A stretch of 64,000 bases of DNA from Saprospiraceae bacterium (GTDB taxonomy: Bacteria; Bacteroidota; Bacteroidia; Chitinophagales; Saprospiraceae), in contig JADJYH010000006.1 of the NCBI GenBank assembly GCA_016719855.1, positions 1-64,000 of the forward strand, in the 5' to 3' direction. Under the pieces are notes generated by a model, which searched no databases, had not been told where the DNA came from, and saw only the letters and a list, made by a program, of their open reading frames with translations. Position numbers and translations under genes: made by a program. Of this stretch, positions 26,883-36,608 are shown one piece after another. The stretch's first letter is position 1; each line of letters opens with the position of its first letter.

Positions 26883-27613
26883 ATGAAATCAACGATTTCT
26901 TCCGTAATGACCCTTTTCACCATCCTTCTTTTCGCTTCCAGTGCCTGTACGCAAAACTGGTCTTCTGGCCCTGGCATCACCGGCGAAGGCCCGAAAGTGA
27001 CCAAAACGCTTGACTTGGCATCGTTTGACGGTCTTTCTCTGGCCATCAGTGCTGATGTCATGATTCAGCAAGGCAGCAGCCAATCGGTGAAAATCGAAGC
27101 ACAGCAAAACATCATTGACAACCTTAAAAAGAGGTGAAAGACGGTGTTTGGAAAATTGGGTTTAACAAAAATGTCAGGAACCACGAGAGCGTTAAAATCT
27201 GGGTAACTGTGCAGGATATTAAGCAACTAAGCATCAGCGGCTCTGGCTCTATCATCGGCGAGAGCAGGTTCACCAATCTTGACGACCTCTCTTTGGCCAT
27301 CAGTGGCAGCGGGAACATCAAACTCGATTCCGACTCAAAAAACCTCACCGTAGCCATCAGTGGCTCAGGCGACATGAACCTTGCTGGTTCCACTGGTAGC
27401 AGTAGTATGAAAGTCAGCGGCAGCGGCGACATTGAAGCCTTTGGTCTCAGCGCCCGTACTTGCGACGTCAAGATTTCCGGCTCCGGCGACTCCTCCGTCA
27501 ACGTCAGCGAATCACTCGAAGTGGCCATTGCTGGCAGCGGCGATGTATACTACAAAGGCAGGCCAAGCGTCCGCTCAAAAGTCAGCGGCAGCGGCGAGGT
27601 CATGTCGAAATAG
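26883..27613 (+). CDS. GIN-domain (DUF2807) lipoprotein, one frameshift
   Basis: A signal peptide with lipobox ASSAC starts at 26883. The body is a right-handed beta-helix-like GIN domain with many G-S-G repeats (ISGSGSIIGES, ISGSGNIKLDSDS, VSGSGDIEAFG, ISGSGDSSVNV, IAGSGDVYYKG). The first frame ends at 27137. A missing A in the A5 run at 27126-27130 restores LKKEVKDGVWKIGF and joins the second frame. GIN proteins are called putative adhesin heads, but their role is unproven. A terminator follows at 27651. Confidence 0.85.
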
Positions 27614-27650
27614 TCCAAATTTTTCATAACTAATGTTTTAGAGAGTGTGT

Positions 27651-27681
27651 GCCACCGTCCGGTTTGGGCGGTGGTTTTTTT
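27651..27681 (+). terminator. Rho-independent terminator after the GIN lipoprotein
   Basis: CCACCG/CGGTGG stem with an 11-base loop and seven T. Confidence 0.8.
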
Positions 27682-27836
27682 GTGCAGTTTTTTCCGAGCA
27701 GCATTTTTTTTGTAAAATCTTGATTATCAACGCTTAAACTGTTTTTGTAAATTGAACGAAACAGGCCAGCGTTTTTTCCGTAGAAAACATGGAGAGAAAA
27801 TTGAATAAGCCCTTGTCGTTCTGAAAAAAGAAAGCA

Positions 27837-27844
27837 TAAATTTG
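27837..27844 (+). promoter_or_regulatory. Promoter of the tRNA-Thr/tRNA-Pro unit
   Basis: TAAATTTG is an exact -7 match, with a TTG -33 element at 27813-27815. It lies 36 bases before the first tRNA. Confidence 0.6.
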
Positions 27845-27880
27845 CGCCCCATTCAAAGGAATGGGTTTCTAGAAAAAATT

Positions 27881-27953
<73 letters not shown>

Positions 27954-27961
27954 CTCTTTTT

Positions 27962-28050
27962 AGCGAGTGATCGGGTGAGAAAAGTGAAAAAGGTGAGTAA
28001 CGCAGGTTATCACCTCCTCACTTCTCTTCTCTCACCCGATCGCTTTCTCA
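27962..28050. repeat. Inverted GTGAG/CTCAC repeat between two tRNA genes
   Basis: AGCGAGTGATCGGGTGAGAA and the following GTGAAAAAGGTGAG face CTCCTCACTTCTC and TCTCACCCGATCGCT. GATCGGGTGAGA is matched exactly by TCTCACCCGATC. The unit words are the same as in the 8-base-period array at 51171-51357. Confidence 0.6.
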
Positions 28051-28059
28051 CCTGCTAAA

Positions 28060-28133
28060 CGGGGTATAGCGCAGCCCGGTAGCGCGCGTCGTTCGGGACG
28101 ACGAGGCCGTAGGTTCAAATCCTGCTACCCCGA
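28060..28133 (+). tRNA. tRNA-Pro (anticodon CGG)
   Basis: The acceptor stem CGGGGTA pairs with TACCCCG. The anticodon stem CGTCG/CGACG holds the loop TTCGGGA (CGG at 28094-28096), and the T-arm reads GTAGGTTCAAATCCTGC. The discriminator is A and CCA is not encoded. It is transcribed with tRNA-Thr and followed by a terminator. Confidence 0.95.
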
Positions 28134-28136
28134 CCA

Positions 28137-28175
28137 AAAGCCTTGCAAATCGTTGATTTGTGAGGCTTTTTGATT
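28137..28175 (+). terminator. Terminator of the tRNA unit
   Basis: AAAGCCT...CAAATC pairs with GATTTG...AGGCTTT, followed by a T-rich tail. Confidence 0.8.
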
Positions 28176-28245
28176 TTTGGGCCTGTCGGCTAGCGGATAG
28201 GGTGGGGTGTAAGATGTGGCAGGTGTTGGCTAATGTGTTGAAATA

Positions 28246-30789
28246 CTATTGCCGTGGCATCCTCTTTTGCTGCCATCCACGTACCAGCTTCTCTACTTCC
28301 ACCGCATGGAACACCACCAACGAAACCAAGATACAAGCTCCCAATTCCCGCCAGCTCAATGCCTCCGTTGAAAACACTTTTTGCAAGGCAGGTACGTACA
28401 GAATCGCCATTTGCAGGGCAAAAGTCAAAGCCACGGCACCGAGCAACGCCGGGTTGCTGAACAGCCCCTGCCGGAACAGGAAGAACCGCTCACTGCGAAT
28501 GGCCATAACATGCCCCATTTGGCTGAAGCAAAGCACGGTGAAGACGTAGGTCTGCCATTTAGGGTCGTCGTGGGCAATAGCATAAGCTTGGGTGCCGAGG
28601 CAGACGGCGCCCATCAGCAGGCCGACCCACAGCACGTGAACGCCCAACCTGTTGGCGAAGATGCTCTCGCCAGGCTTGCGGGGTGGCTGTTGCATCAGGT
28701 CTTTTTCGGCGGGTTCGTTGGCGAGGGCAAGCGAGGGAAGGCCATCGGTAACGAGGTTCACCCAGAGGATGTGGATGGGCAGCAGCGGGATGGGCAGCCC
28801 GACGAGCGGGGCCAGGAAAATCGTCCAGATTTCGCCGCTGTTGCCCGTGAGGATGTACTTGATGAACTTGCGGATGTTCTCGAAAATACGCCGACCCTCT
28901 CGCACGGCCTTGATGATGGTGGCAAAATTGTCGTCGAGCAAAATCATGTGCGCCGCCTCTTTTGAAACATCGGTGCCCGTGATGCCCATCGCCACGCCGA
29001 TGTTTGCACGGCGCAGGGCCGGGGCATCGTTCACGCCGTCGCCCGTCATCAATCTGCAACTTCTGCTCCGGCGACACCCGTGCATAGACTTTTATGTTTT
29101 CAATTTGTTTTTCAAAAGATCCATCCGATAGTGCTTCCAATTCTACGCCAGTCAGCGTCTTGTCAGTCGGTTTTTCCAGTATCCCGATTTGCTTTGCAAT
29201 GGCCGTTGCAGTCGCCGGATGGTCGCCGGTAATCATTACCGGCACGATGCCTGCCGCCCGGCAATCCTTGATGGCCTTTGCTGCTTCTTCCCGTGGCGGG
29301 TCCATCATACCCACCAGACCGCAGACTTGCAAGCCCGTTTCCAGCGTGGCAAAACTGATTTCCGAAGGCAATTGGTCTATCACCCGACAGCCGTAGGCGA
29401 TGACCCGCAGGCCCTCGTTTCCCATGCGGCCGGCTTCGGCGGTCATTGCAACTTCGTCGGCGTCTTCACAGGCTGTGAGTATTGATTCGATAGCGCCTTT
29501 GGTAATGATGAGGAAACGATTTTCCTCCCATTGGTGAACTGTCGTCATCATTTTACGAACGGAATCAAAGGGCAGTTCCGCTTTTCTTGGAAAGCTGTCC
29601 GGCTTGAAATCAACGAGTTCACTTGCCGAATATGCCGCTAGTGCCACTTCCGTGGACTCGCCCGTCATTTCATCCTTTTCGTTTTTCTTCACATCGTGGT
29701 TGAGCGCCATGCAGCGCAACAGCACGGCCTTGGCATCCAGCGTCAGCCCTTCGGGCGGGGTTTTGGGCGTCCAGGTTTGCGTGACCGACATGCGGTTTTG
29801 CGTGAGCGTACCCGTTTTGTCGGTGCAAATGAAGGTGACGGAACCCAGCGTTTCCACTGCTGGCAATCTGCGGATAAGTGCATTTTGTTTCACCAACCGT
29901 CGGGCACCGAGCGCCAGGGCGATGGTCACGACGGCGGGCAGCGCCTCCGGTATAGCCGCCACAGCTACCGAGATGGCAGTGAGCAGCAACCGCACCGGTT
30001 CTTCTCCCCGCAGCCAGCCCACGGCAAAGAAGACTATGCAGATGCCCAGCACGGCGAGCGAGAGTTTTTTGCTGAAATCGGCAAGGCGTTTTTGCAGCGG
30101 TGTCACGGATTCATCCTCCTGCAAGAGCAGTGCAATTCGACCTAGTTCGGTCTCCATGCCCGTGGCCACCACCACGCCCGTGCCCCGTCCGTAAGCGACG
30201 AGCGTACCTTTGTAGGCCATATTGGTGCGGTCGCCGAGGGGCAGTTTTTCGCCGTGCAGTTCCTCGATTTGCTTCTCCACGGCCAGCGACTCGCCCGTGA
30301 GCGAGGCTTCTTCGATTTTTAGGGAGAACGATTCGAGCAAGCGCAGGTCGGCGGGCACCATCGCCCCAGCTTCCAATGCCACGATGTCGCCAGGCACGAG
30401 TTCCGCTGCGGGGATTTGTACAGTGGCCCCATTCCGCAACGCCGCCGCCGTGGGTGCCGACATTTTCTTCAGCGCTTCCATCGCCTTTTCAGCCCGGTAT
30501 TCTTGGATGAACCCGACCACGGCATTCAGCAGCACGATGATGAGGATGACCACCGTGTCGCTCAGTTCGCCGACCAGTCCGGAGATGATGGCCGCTGCGA
30601 TGAGCATGAGAATCATCACGTCCTTGAACTGCGCTAGGAGCATCAGCCAAGCGGGTTTCTTCTTTTTTCTCGTAAAAGATTGGGGCCATGCTTTGCCAGC
30701 CGCTCCGAAGCTTGTTCGGCGGTGAGTCCGGCAGGCTTGCTGTCTGTGACTTGGAGTGTTTCTTCTATGGAGGTGAGGTGCCAGTTCAT
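28246..30789 (-). CDS. P-type ATPase, calcium-type (P2A), broken in two places
   Basis: The protein begins at ATG 30789 with the cation-ATPase N-domain (LTAEQASERLAKHGPN). A one-base loss in the T6 run at 30663-30668 separates this from the main frame. That frame holds the actuator TGES, the M4 motif PEALPAV, the phosphorylation loop CTDKTGTLTQN and nucleotide-binding residues. The last third is in a third frame: MTGDGVNDAPALRRANIG, SKEAAHMILLDDNFATI, NLVTDGLPSLALA. At about 29050 KLQ joins LMTGDG directly; the roughly 11 residues normally between them are missing as well as the frame. PEALP in M4 and NLVTDG in M6 favour calcium or manganese export. The second break is a true deletion of about 34 bases in this sequence. 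Confidence 0.8.
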
Positions 30790-30870
30790 TTTTTTAGGTT
30801 TATGAAGGTTGATGGGGCTGATGGGGTAACGGTACTTTTGTCTAAGCAGCTTGGATGAGTTTTTGTTTCG

Positions 30871-31387
30871 CTATCGGGCAATTTTCAATTTTCGTATCCT
30901 GGCATTGAGCGATGGAATGCCTTCTTTTTCAATTTTCTGGAGCAGCGTTTCAAGTTCTGCCCGCAAGATATTGCTTTCCCGACTCAATTCCGTCATGGCC
31001 TGCAAAGCGTTCACCCGCACGATTTTGCTTTCGGAAGTATCCGTTGCCCAAGTTTTCAGTTTTGATCCAGACCGACCGAAGCTCCTCAACATTTAAAGGT
31101 ATTCGTGATGCCAATAACGCCAAATGCCACTTGAATTCAATGTGCTGTGCCAAGTTAAGCAGCCGCAAAATCTCCGTTTTGTGCATTTCCAGAAAGGCAG
31201 GGTGGGGCAGGATGATTTTTTCGATGGCGTCGGCGGCCCGCATGGCGACGATGCGAACTGGTGAGGAGAGGAGTTGGAACAATTCGTCGAAGTCATCCTG
31301 ACTTTTGATGAGCGAAAGGAGTTGCTCCACTTTACCGATGGAACGCAGATTGCCACCTGCCAGCATGTCAACCATTTTTTGGTTCAT
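30871..31387 (-). CDS. HEAT-repeat-like small protein, one frameshift
   Basis: Starting at 31387 (MNQKMVDMLAGGNLRSIGKV), helical pairs resemble HEAT repeats: LFQLLSSPVRIVAMRAADAIEKII, EFKWHLALLASRIPL. After a one-base change near 31060 the frame continues TWATDTSESKIVRVNALQAM and ends IRKLKIAR. The full length is about 171 residues. Such proteins bind other proteins; the partner is unknown. It resembles the helical-repeat protein at 33597-34199. Confidence 0.7.
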
Positions 31388-31401
31388 TGCTTTTATAAAA
31401 A

Positions 31402-31449
31402 AGGCACCAAGCTGCAAAATGGCCTATCGGCCTTTTCAACTTGGTGCCT
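31402..31449 (-). terminator. Terminator with 10-bp stem and inner hairpin
   Basis: AGGCACCAAG and its exact complement enclose a second small hairpin (GGCC-TATC-GGCC). On the minus strand it is followed by CCTTTTTTAT, so it ends transcription of the small gene at 31515-31598. Confidence 0.65.
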
Positions 31450-31514
31450 CTTACTTTTCGAGCCTTTTATTCAACTAAGCGAAAACCTAGTGGAATCCAA
31501 GACCCAAACTTTTG

Positions 31515-31598
31515 CTATGCCACGTGGTGTCTGCGGAACCGGTGAATAACGCCTTTCACAAACATTGCAGCAAGCACGAATTTAATCAGCTTTTTCAT
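31515..31598 (-). CDS. Possible 27-residue basic peptide
   Basis: MKKLIKFVLAAMFVKGVIHR then FRRHHVA. It has an amphipathic to hydrophobic N-terminus and a very basic tail. It starts with a leader (AAAATGATTTGCC before ATG) shared with several genes nearby and is followed by a good terminator, which argues for a real transcript. It could also be the surviving start of a longer gene broken by error. Confidence 0.4.
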   Translation of the reverse strand: MKKLIKFVLAAMFVKGVIHRFRRHHVA

Positions 31599-31674
31599 GG
31601 CAAATCATTTTTGGTTAATAATAATGGACTCTGGGGGTCGGCCTCTGGGGCTGATTCCCAAAGCCTGTTTCTTA

Positions 31675-31998
31675 CTAGTTTTCCATTTCAGCAGGTACTA
31701 CGACAACGGAATTTTCTACCCCAAAAGGAGTTGAAACGTATTTGTCGGCCTCCCGGTCATTTACCCAAGTTTTGTTGTCAACTAAATAACGAAACTCGTA
31801 CTCTTGACCGGGCTTCAATTCCATGGAGGCCATGAAACCATCCTTGGCATTTTTCATGGGAATTGGTGCATCCTTTCCCCACTGATTAAAATCGCCAAGC
31901 AATAGGACTTCTTTGGCTCCATTTACTACTTCGTTCGGTAATGAGAAAGTCACAGAGTAGGCTTTCTTCGATTTGAGAAATTGCTTTTTTAAACTCAT
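31675..31998 (-). CDS. Isolated glycogen-binding (CBM48/AMPK-type) domain protein
   Basis: The 107-residue product starts at ATG 31998. The domain has YSVTFSLPNEVV, VLLLGDFNQWGKDAPIPM, EYEFRYLVDNKTWVNDREAD and ends with FGVENSVVVV. The WG and the R-Y-L-V-D block match alpha-glucan-binding modules of branching enzymes and AMPK beta subunits. No catalytic domain is attached and there is no signal peptide. Single-domain forms like this are frequent in Bacteroidota and may bind glycogen. Confidence 0.8.
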   Translation of the reverse strand: MSLKKQFLKSKKAYSVTFSLPNEVVNGAKEVLLLGDFNQWGKDAPIPMKNAKDGFMASMELKPGQEYEFRYLVDNKTWVNDREADKYVSTPFGVENSVVVVPAEMEN

Positions 31999-32319
31999 GG
32001 TCTTGATTTTAATGTGTGAATGATGGTGCAAAGTTGTTGCCTATCGAGGCACCAGTCAATGACACTGGTCAGAGTGTATGAATGATTATTGTCAATAGTG
32101 AAAACGGAAAAGAACAGGACAAGCGGTTGTATCATAAGCGGTTTTCGCCTTCGGCGAAACAAATAAAATTTGAACGCTGAGGCACAGAGACGCAGAGAAC
32201 AAAACATACCTCTGCGTCATTGCACCTCGGCGTTCAGTTGTTTTTTGTGCCGATGGCACAAATGATTAATAAAACAGCCTCTTTGCCAACCTCGAAATCA
32301 AATTTCAATCCCCTCTTTT

Positions 32320-32460
32320 TTGTTTTTAATAGGTTTTTTTTTTTGGGTTTTAAGTGTGGGTTTTTTTTTTTTTTTCGCCGCCTTGGGGGGCTCCGGGGGG
32401 GGGGGTGGGGGGGGTTTTTTTCCCTTTCCCCCCTTTCCCTTTTTGAAAGGAGAGACTACC
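32320..32460. other. Homopolymer-dominated stretch, probable assembly or base-calling artefact
   Basis: Long pure runs follow each other: T12-13, T15, G6, G10, G8, T7, C6 and others, with almost no other sequence between them. Nothing in the rest of the 64 kb looks like this. It begins some 130 bases before a normal lipoprotein gene ends at 32467. A frame through it (32220-32607) is an artefact of poly-G and poly-T. Confidence 0.7.
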
Positions 32461-32466
32461 GGTAAA

Positions 32467-32979
32467 TTATTTTGCCTTGTTCATGCTGATGACCGCCTTG
32501 CCATCACCGACGAAGGCCGTGACGTTCAGGTTGCCTTTTTCAGCCATCACGGTTCCCTGGTCATCGTTTACTTTTATTTTTGTGGTCTTGAATCCTGCTT
32601 TTTTTAGCTCGGCTTCGTACTTGTCCAGGACATCGGCTGGGACATTTTCGAAGGCAATGGTCCAAGCATTCCCCTCTGGCGTATCGGACTTTGTTGAGCC
32701 TTTGATGGTTCCGAACTTAAATTCGGGCACATCGGCTGGGGCATCATCGGGCCATTTTTCACCAGCATAAGCGATTTCGGCCTTGCCCTGTTCCGTCTCG
32801 ATGGTAAGTTTTTGACCTTGGGCGTCCACGTCTACATCTTCTCCCGTAGATTTTTCAATGGTCTCTTCCATCAACTGCTCTCCTTGCTTTTCAGACCTAC
32901 TTTTACAGGACAACATTGTGAAACAAGCCAACAGTGCGATGCATGTCAGCGCTAACATGGATTTCGATAGCTTTTTCAT
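32467..32979 (-). CDS. Lipoprotein of unknown function
   Basis: The 170-residue product has a signal peptide and lipobox TMLSC. A short acidic segment comes first (MEETIEKSTGEDVDVD), then a beta-alpha-beta body (QKLTIETEQGKAEIAY, WTIAFENVPADVLDKYEAELKKAGF, GTVMAEKGNLNVTAFVG). The pattern EKWPDDAPADVPEFKFGTIKG occurs in other Bacteroidota lipoproteins. The function is unknown. Confidence 0.75.
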   Translation of the reverse strand: MKKLSKSMLALTCIALLACFTMLSCKSRSEKQGEQLMEETIEKSTGEDVDVDAQGQKLTIETEQGKAEIAYAGEKWPDDAPADVPEFKFGTIKGSTKSDTPEGNAWTIAFENVPADVLDKYEAELKKAGFKTTKIKVNDDQGTVMAEKGNLNVTAFVGDGKAVISMNKAK

Positions 32980-33036
32980 GGCATTTTTTTTAATGAAAAG
33001 TTATTTTTGCAATACATTCCTTCCTGCATTCTCCTT

Positions 33037-33557
33037 TCATGCCTCGTCAAATTCTTTCTGATATTTAATGGTTGCTTTTACATTTGTCAGACTCCCCTTG
33101 ACAAGTTCAATTCCCATAAGTGCATTGGTCGGAACCTCAAACGGCGCTGTTATATGCCATTTAACAGTAGGTACAAATCCGAATTTTGGATAATAATGCT
33201 CATGCCCCAACACAATGACCGATTTGTGCCCAAGCGCTTTCGCTTTCTTCAGTCCGTGCTTAATAAGTTGCCCTCCAATGCCCTGTTTCTGGTTTTCCGG
33301 TCTAACCGCCATTGGAGCCAGTGATAAGCTTTCATGTTCTTTTCGTTGTCGTCTATTATCTTGATTCTAGTAAACAATATATGGCCAACTATTTTTTTGT
33401 CAACGATTGCCACCAATGAAAGTTCGGGGATAAATGTGTCGCTATTCCTCAAATTGTCCACCAGTTTGGCTTCATTGACTTGCCCAAAGGCCAATTTGTT
33501 CACCTCATTTATTGCTGTAAAATCAGCATTGGTTTCTTGCCTGATGATTACTTTCAT
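33037..33557 (-). CDS. GNAT N-acetyltransferase, one frameshift
   Basis: It starts MKVIIRQETNADFTAINEVN at 33557 and carries IPELSLVAIVDKKIVGHILF. After a one-base change near 33340 the frame reads LAPMAVRPENQKQGIGGQLI, the acetyl-CoA pyrophosphate loop (Q-x-x-G-I-G). It then gives KSVIVLGHEHYYPKFGF, typical of the YhbS-like subfamily. The substrate is unknown. Combined length is about 173 residues, normal for the family. Confidence 0.82.
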
Positions 33558-33596
33558 TTGTCCAATTTTATGTTGTCCGTTTGCCTAAAAGAATGG

Positions 33597-34199
33597 TCAA
33601 TTTACATGAACCATTCTTTTGATACCCAGTTGTTCTTTTGATGCTTTGGTGATTTTATTCATCAATGCATCCGCCTTTTTCTTCGTGGCAATTCGTGGGC
33701 ACAGTCGGGCTTGTCTGATAAAATTGAGCGCAGCTTCATCGTCTTGGATTTCGTCCCTAAAGCCATTTAGTGTATCTACGACTTTGCCCATTGCAATGTC
33801 TTTGCATTCGTCCGAAGTAAATACAGCCTTTGAGATTGCCAGCAATTCCTTGATGATTCTTTCCCGCTGTTCTGGTTTGTTTTTGGCGATAAGACCAAGC
33901 GAAAATATGGCGTGGTTGCTGGTAATCAAGTTCCCACTGTGCAGAAATTTAACGAGGCCGTCAATTTGCTGAACGGTTGCTTCCGCTGTGTCCACTGACG
34001 AAAGATGCCCGATAATATCAGTCGCTACCCATTTAAGGACATTGTTGTCCCCCTTAATCATCATTACCCAACGGTCGAAGTAAGGGTAGAGCTTGGCCGG
34101 ATTTTTCTTTGCCATTTGAAGCAAATCCTTTGCGAAATGGTATTTTTCCCCTGCATCGTGGGAATCCAATTTGTCGAGGTTTAAAAGCTTGTTTTCCAT
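33597..34199 (-). CDS. Armadillo/HEAT-like helical protein
   Basis: Two hundred residues from ATG 34199 (MENKLLNLDKLDSHDAGEKY). Repeated helix pairs include LYPYFDRWVMMIKGDNNVLKW, GNLITSNHAIFSLGLIAKNK and KDIAMGKVVDTLNGF, with a conserved-looking C-terminal CPRIATKKKADALM. The family is common near acetyltransferase and lipoprotein genes in Bacteroidota, but its role is not known to me. The start is chosen at the first residue consistent with the helical body. Confidence 0.7.
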   Translation of the reverse strand: MENKLLNLDKLDSHDAGEKYHFAKDLLQMAKKNPAKLYPYFDRWVMMIKGDNNVLKWVATDIIGHLSSVDTAEATVQQIDGLVKFLHSGNLITSNHAIFSLGLIAKNKPEQRERIIKELLAISKAVFTSDECKDIAMGKVVDTLNGFRDEIQDDEAALNFIRQARLCPRIATKKKADALMNKITKASKEQLGIKRMVHVN

Positions 34200-34343
34200 G
34201 TCATGATAATTTAATTGGCCTGCCAATTATGGTTGTGGGTCATTGGACATTTCCGGAATGGTTGTTTGTTTTCACAACCCTTCTTAAAATAGTTTGCGCC
34301 TATGCTACTCCCCAAAGCCTTAAGACCATAGAACTTCAGAACT

Positions 34344-35224
34344 TCACGAACCATTGTAAATAAAGTCTTTATAATATTCAAGGACTTCATTTGCCCTGTT
34401 CGTTATAAATTGGTTGGGCTGGTTCAATTCTCCTATTGAAACAACCATGTTCTGAACCTTTTTTTCCAAATGCCAGCAGCCATCTTCTCGTTGCTTGGAC
34501 TTCAATAGTTGAATGGCTGGTTTCAATGCTTCGGACATTACACTTTCCCTTTTCAAGAGCCACAATATTTCAAAAAAGTCGCTTTTGTACATATTGGGAA
34601 AAGTGATCAAATCCATTTTTTGAACCATTATTTTTTCAGGGTTGTGCGAGCTATAACAGACTTTGTGCAGCAACACGAAACGAATGCACCTATCCAACAA
34701 GTCTGCTATTTCCTTCGTCCTTGATTGTTTTGGGATGAAAGACAATCCCTTCAATAGCTTAACAATGCCCCAATAACAACTGTGCTTGCCATAGCAACTA
34801 GTATTTGAGCATAATTCATTTTTGTCTCCAACGTAGGTGCCATCGTCAAATCGCTGGTACTTGTAGAAAAACTCCAAAGCCTTCAAGCTTTTTTGCCGGG
34901 TTTTCCATTAAAATAGCAGTCTAAATAAATCATGTTCCCGTTCAGGCACGGTATGGGGAAATGGTCTTTTTTAAGGCTGTAGATTCCAAATTTAGGGTCA
35001 AAAAAATGGTTTTGAATTTCTTTTAGTGGTTTTTTAATCCGCTGGTCATTCCTATCGCAGCCCATGTCGGCAAGGAGAATAAGCGTCCAGCGTGTCGCCG
35101 TATACTTTGGAGCATAGTGCATATAATCCGGGTAATACTTGTCTGATGCCGACAATACTCTCCAAAAGCCATTCTCGCCTTGAGACTCAAAAACCTTTTC
35201 TATTATTTCTTGTGAATTTTTCAC
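34344..35224 (-). CDS. Terpenoid-cyclase/prenyltransferase-like toroid protein, one frameshift
   Basis: Two frames join at the T6 run 34889-34894; adding one base gives PGKKSLKALEFFYKYQRFDDG. Repeats of the alpha-alpha toroid type are visible: SQGENGFWRVL, YTATRWTLILLADMGCD, KQREDGCWHLE. These Q-x-x-D/N-G-x-W elements occur in squalene cyclases and protein prenyltransferase beta subunits, but no catalytic DxDD is present. It starts with GTG at 35224 after the leader AAAATGATTTGCA. Its function is unknown; it may bind a lipid or only share the fold. Confidence 0.68.
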
Positions 35225-35263
35225 TGCAAATCATTTTACCTGCACCAATGTATCAAGGCGATT

Positions 35264-35647
35264 TTATGATACAGCGTTTTCATTTTTTTCGAGTTCTATT
35301 AGGCCGATGATATTTCGCTCGGTATCCTCGCACCCGGCGATGAAACCAACGGTCGGGATATATGTCTTTGGTTCGATGACCTTGCCGCCCAGTTTTTCCA
35401 ACTTGGCGATGGATTCGTCCATGGAGTCCACTTGAATGAAATCCGTGATTTTTTGGTATTCTTTTTCCCGTTTGGCCATGCCACCCGTCAAGCCCTTTTC
35501 TGTGCTGTTAGGGCTGGTATCAATCAGGAAGTACTCCTGAGGCCCGCCGGGAAACTGCTCGAATTTCCAGCCGAACATTTCTTCGTAAAAATGCCTTGCT
35601 CGCTGGAGGTCATCGGCAGATATATCGAAATGGATGATGATGCCCAT
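35264..35647 (-). CDS. VOC-family (glyoxalase/bleomycin resistance-like) protein
   Basis: The 127 residues have two beta-alpha-beta-beta-beta modules. The first opens IHFDISADDLQRARHFYEEMFGWKF and the second ITDFIQVDSMDESIAKLEKLGGKVI, then GFIAGCEDTERNIIGLIE. The His and Glu at metal positions (IHFDI, GLIEL) are retained. The substrate is unknown; such single proteins are often annotated as VOC family with no tested activity. Confidence 0.85.
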   Translation of the reverse strand: MGIIIHFDISADDLQRARHFYEEMFGWKFEQFPGGPQEYFLIDTSPNSTEKGLTGGMAKREKEYQKITDFIQVDSMDESIAKLEKLGGKVIEPKTYIPTVGFIAGCEDTERNIIGLIELEKNENAVS

Positions 35648-35885
35648 GATGTTTAAGTTTTTTAGCCTTCGGCAATTGGCTGGAGCCTTTTACCATTGGC
35701 TGATTTTACAAAAAGAACTTTACGCCGAACTGGTGCGACTTGCGCTGGCAAGCATTGCTATCCTTCGCTTTCAGCCTGACGTAGGAGAAGGAATAGCGTT
35801 GAAAAGATTGATTTTTTCATGGCTTGGCAAATATTTAGACAAGCAGCATTGACGCCTTTTGGAAAGGCGCCACCGCTTGTGTTGC
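35648..35885. other. Intergenic stretch with a signal-peptide-like 20-codon frame
   Basis: On the minus strand ATG 35821 opens MKKSIFSTLFLLLRQAESEG and stops. It has the form of a signal peptide without a body and may be the remains of a gene or a broken one. Nothing else is seen. Confidence 0.35.
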
Positions 35886-36608
35886 TCATTCAAACTTAAA
35901 CCCACCCCCACCGATGGTCAACCGAATATATGGCGTCACCATCACGCCAGGGTCGGGTGGCCCCTGGATTTGCTCGTCGCCCTTCCAGTCGCCAGCAGGG
36001 ACGCCAAGGATGCAACCGGCATCCAAGCCAGCAATGAACCCGCCGACTTCCTTTGCTTCCATGTTTTTGGTGAAGAGGCTCTTGAAGCTGAAGCCCAAAT
36101 CGAACAGCGTACCGCCGTAATCGTAGGTTTTTTCCTCGCCCGGCAAAATCGGGTCGAGGCGGTTGAACATGATGTTGTTGTCCGTCGAAGTGTTCTTGAT
36201 TTTCAGCGAATAGCCGAAGCCGCCGACACCAGCGTTGAAGGCAACGAACGAGGTGTTTTTAGTAAAAAAGCGGTAGCCCATCTTGAAATATCCGCCGCCG
36301 CCAGCTCGCTCCACTTTGCCGTTGGGGCCACTGGCATTGAAGCTGTTAAACCCGAACCCGCCCCCGCCGAGGCTGAACCTGCCAACCAGGCCATAGCCTT
36401 CACCGCCAGCTTGTAGGCCCAGTGGCGAGGGGTCGTAGCCGGTGCCGATGACGGTCGGTTCCTGCAAGTAGTCGGTCATGTTATTGGCGAAAACGTAGGT
36501 GATGCCCGTCATGAAATGCCCGCCACCCCCGCCGATGATTTCCCGGTTTTGGCCAATGGCAAACGATATGGAAAGGAGGATGAGAACCAGAAGAATCAAC
36601 TTTTTCAT
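35886..36608 (-). CDS. Glycine-rich outer-membrane beta-barrel protein
   Basis: The 240-residue product has a signal peptide (MKKLILLVLILLSISFAIGQ) and many Gly-rich turns: EIIGGGGGHFMTG, GRFSLGGGGFGFNSF, RAGGGGYFKMGYRFF, GVGGFGYSLKI. It closes TPYIRLTIGGGGFKFE, a plausible C-terminal strand of an outer-membrane barrel. Function unknown. It starts at 36608 with the shared leader AAAATCAATTGCC. Confidence 0.72.
   Translation of the reverse strand: MKKLILLVLILLSISFAIGQNREIIGGGGGHFMTGITYVFANNMTDYLQEPTVIGTGYDPSPLGLQAGGEGYGLVGRFSLGGGGFGFNSFNASGPNGKVERAGGGGYFKMGYRFFTKNTSFVAFNAGVGGFGYSLKIKNTSTDNNIMFNRLDPILPGEEKTYDYGGTLFDLGFSFKSLFTKNMEAKEVGGFIAGLDAGCILGVPAGDWKGDEQIQGPPDPGVMVTPYIRLTIGGGGFKFE

Noticed and set aside
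28246..29085. Separate C-terminal cation-ATPase gene
   Set aside because: It continues the ATPase exactly where the larger frame breaks and lacks its own start and N-terminal domains.
32220..32607. Open frames rich in Gly, Phe and Pro
   Set aside because: They run through the poly-G and poly-T island and have no protein-like composition.
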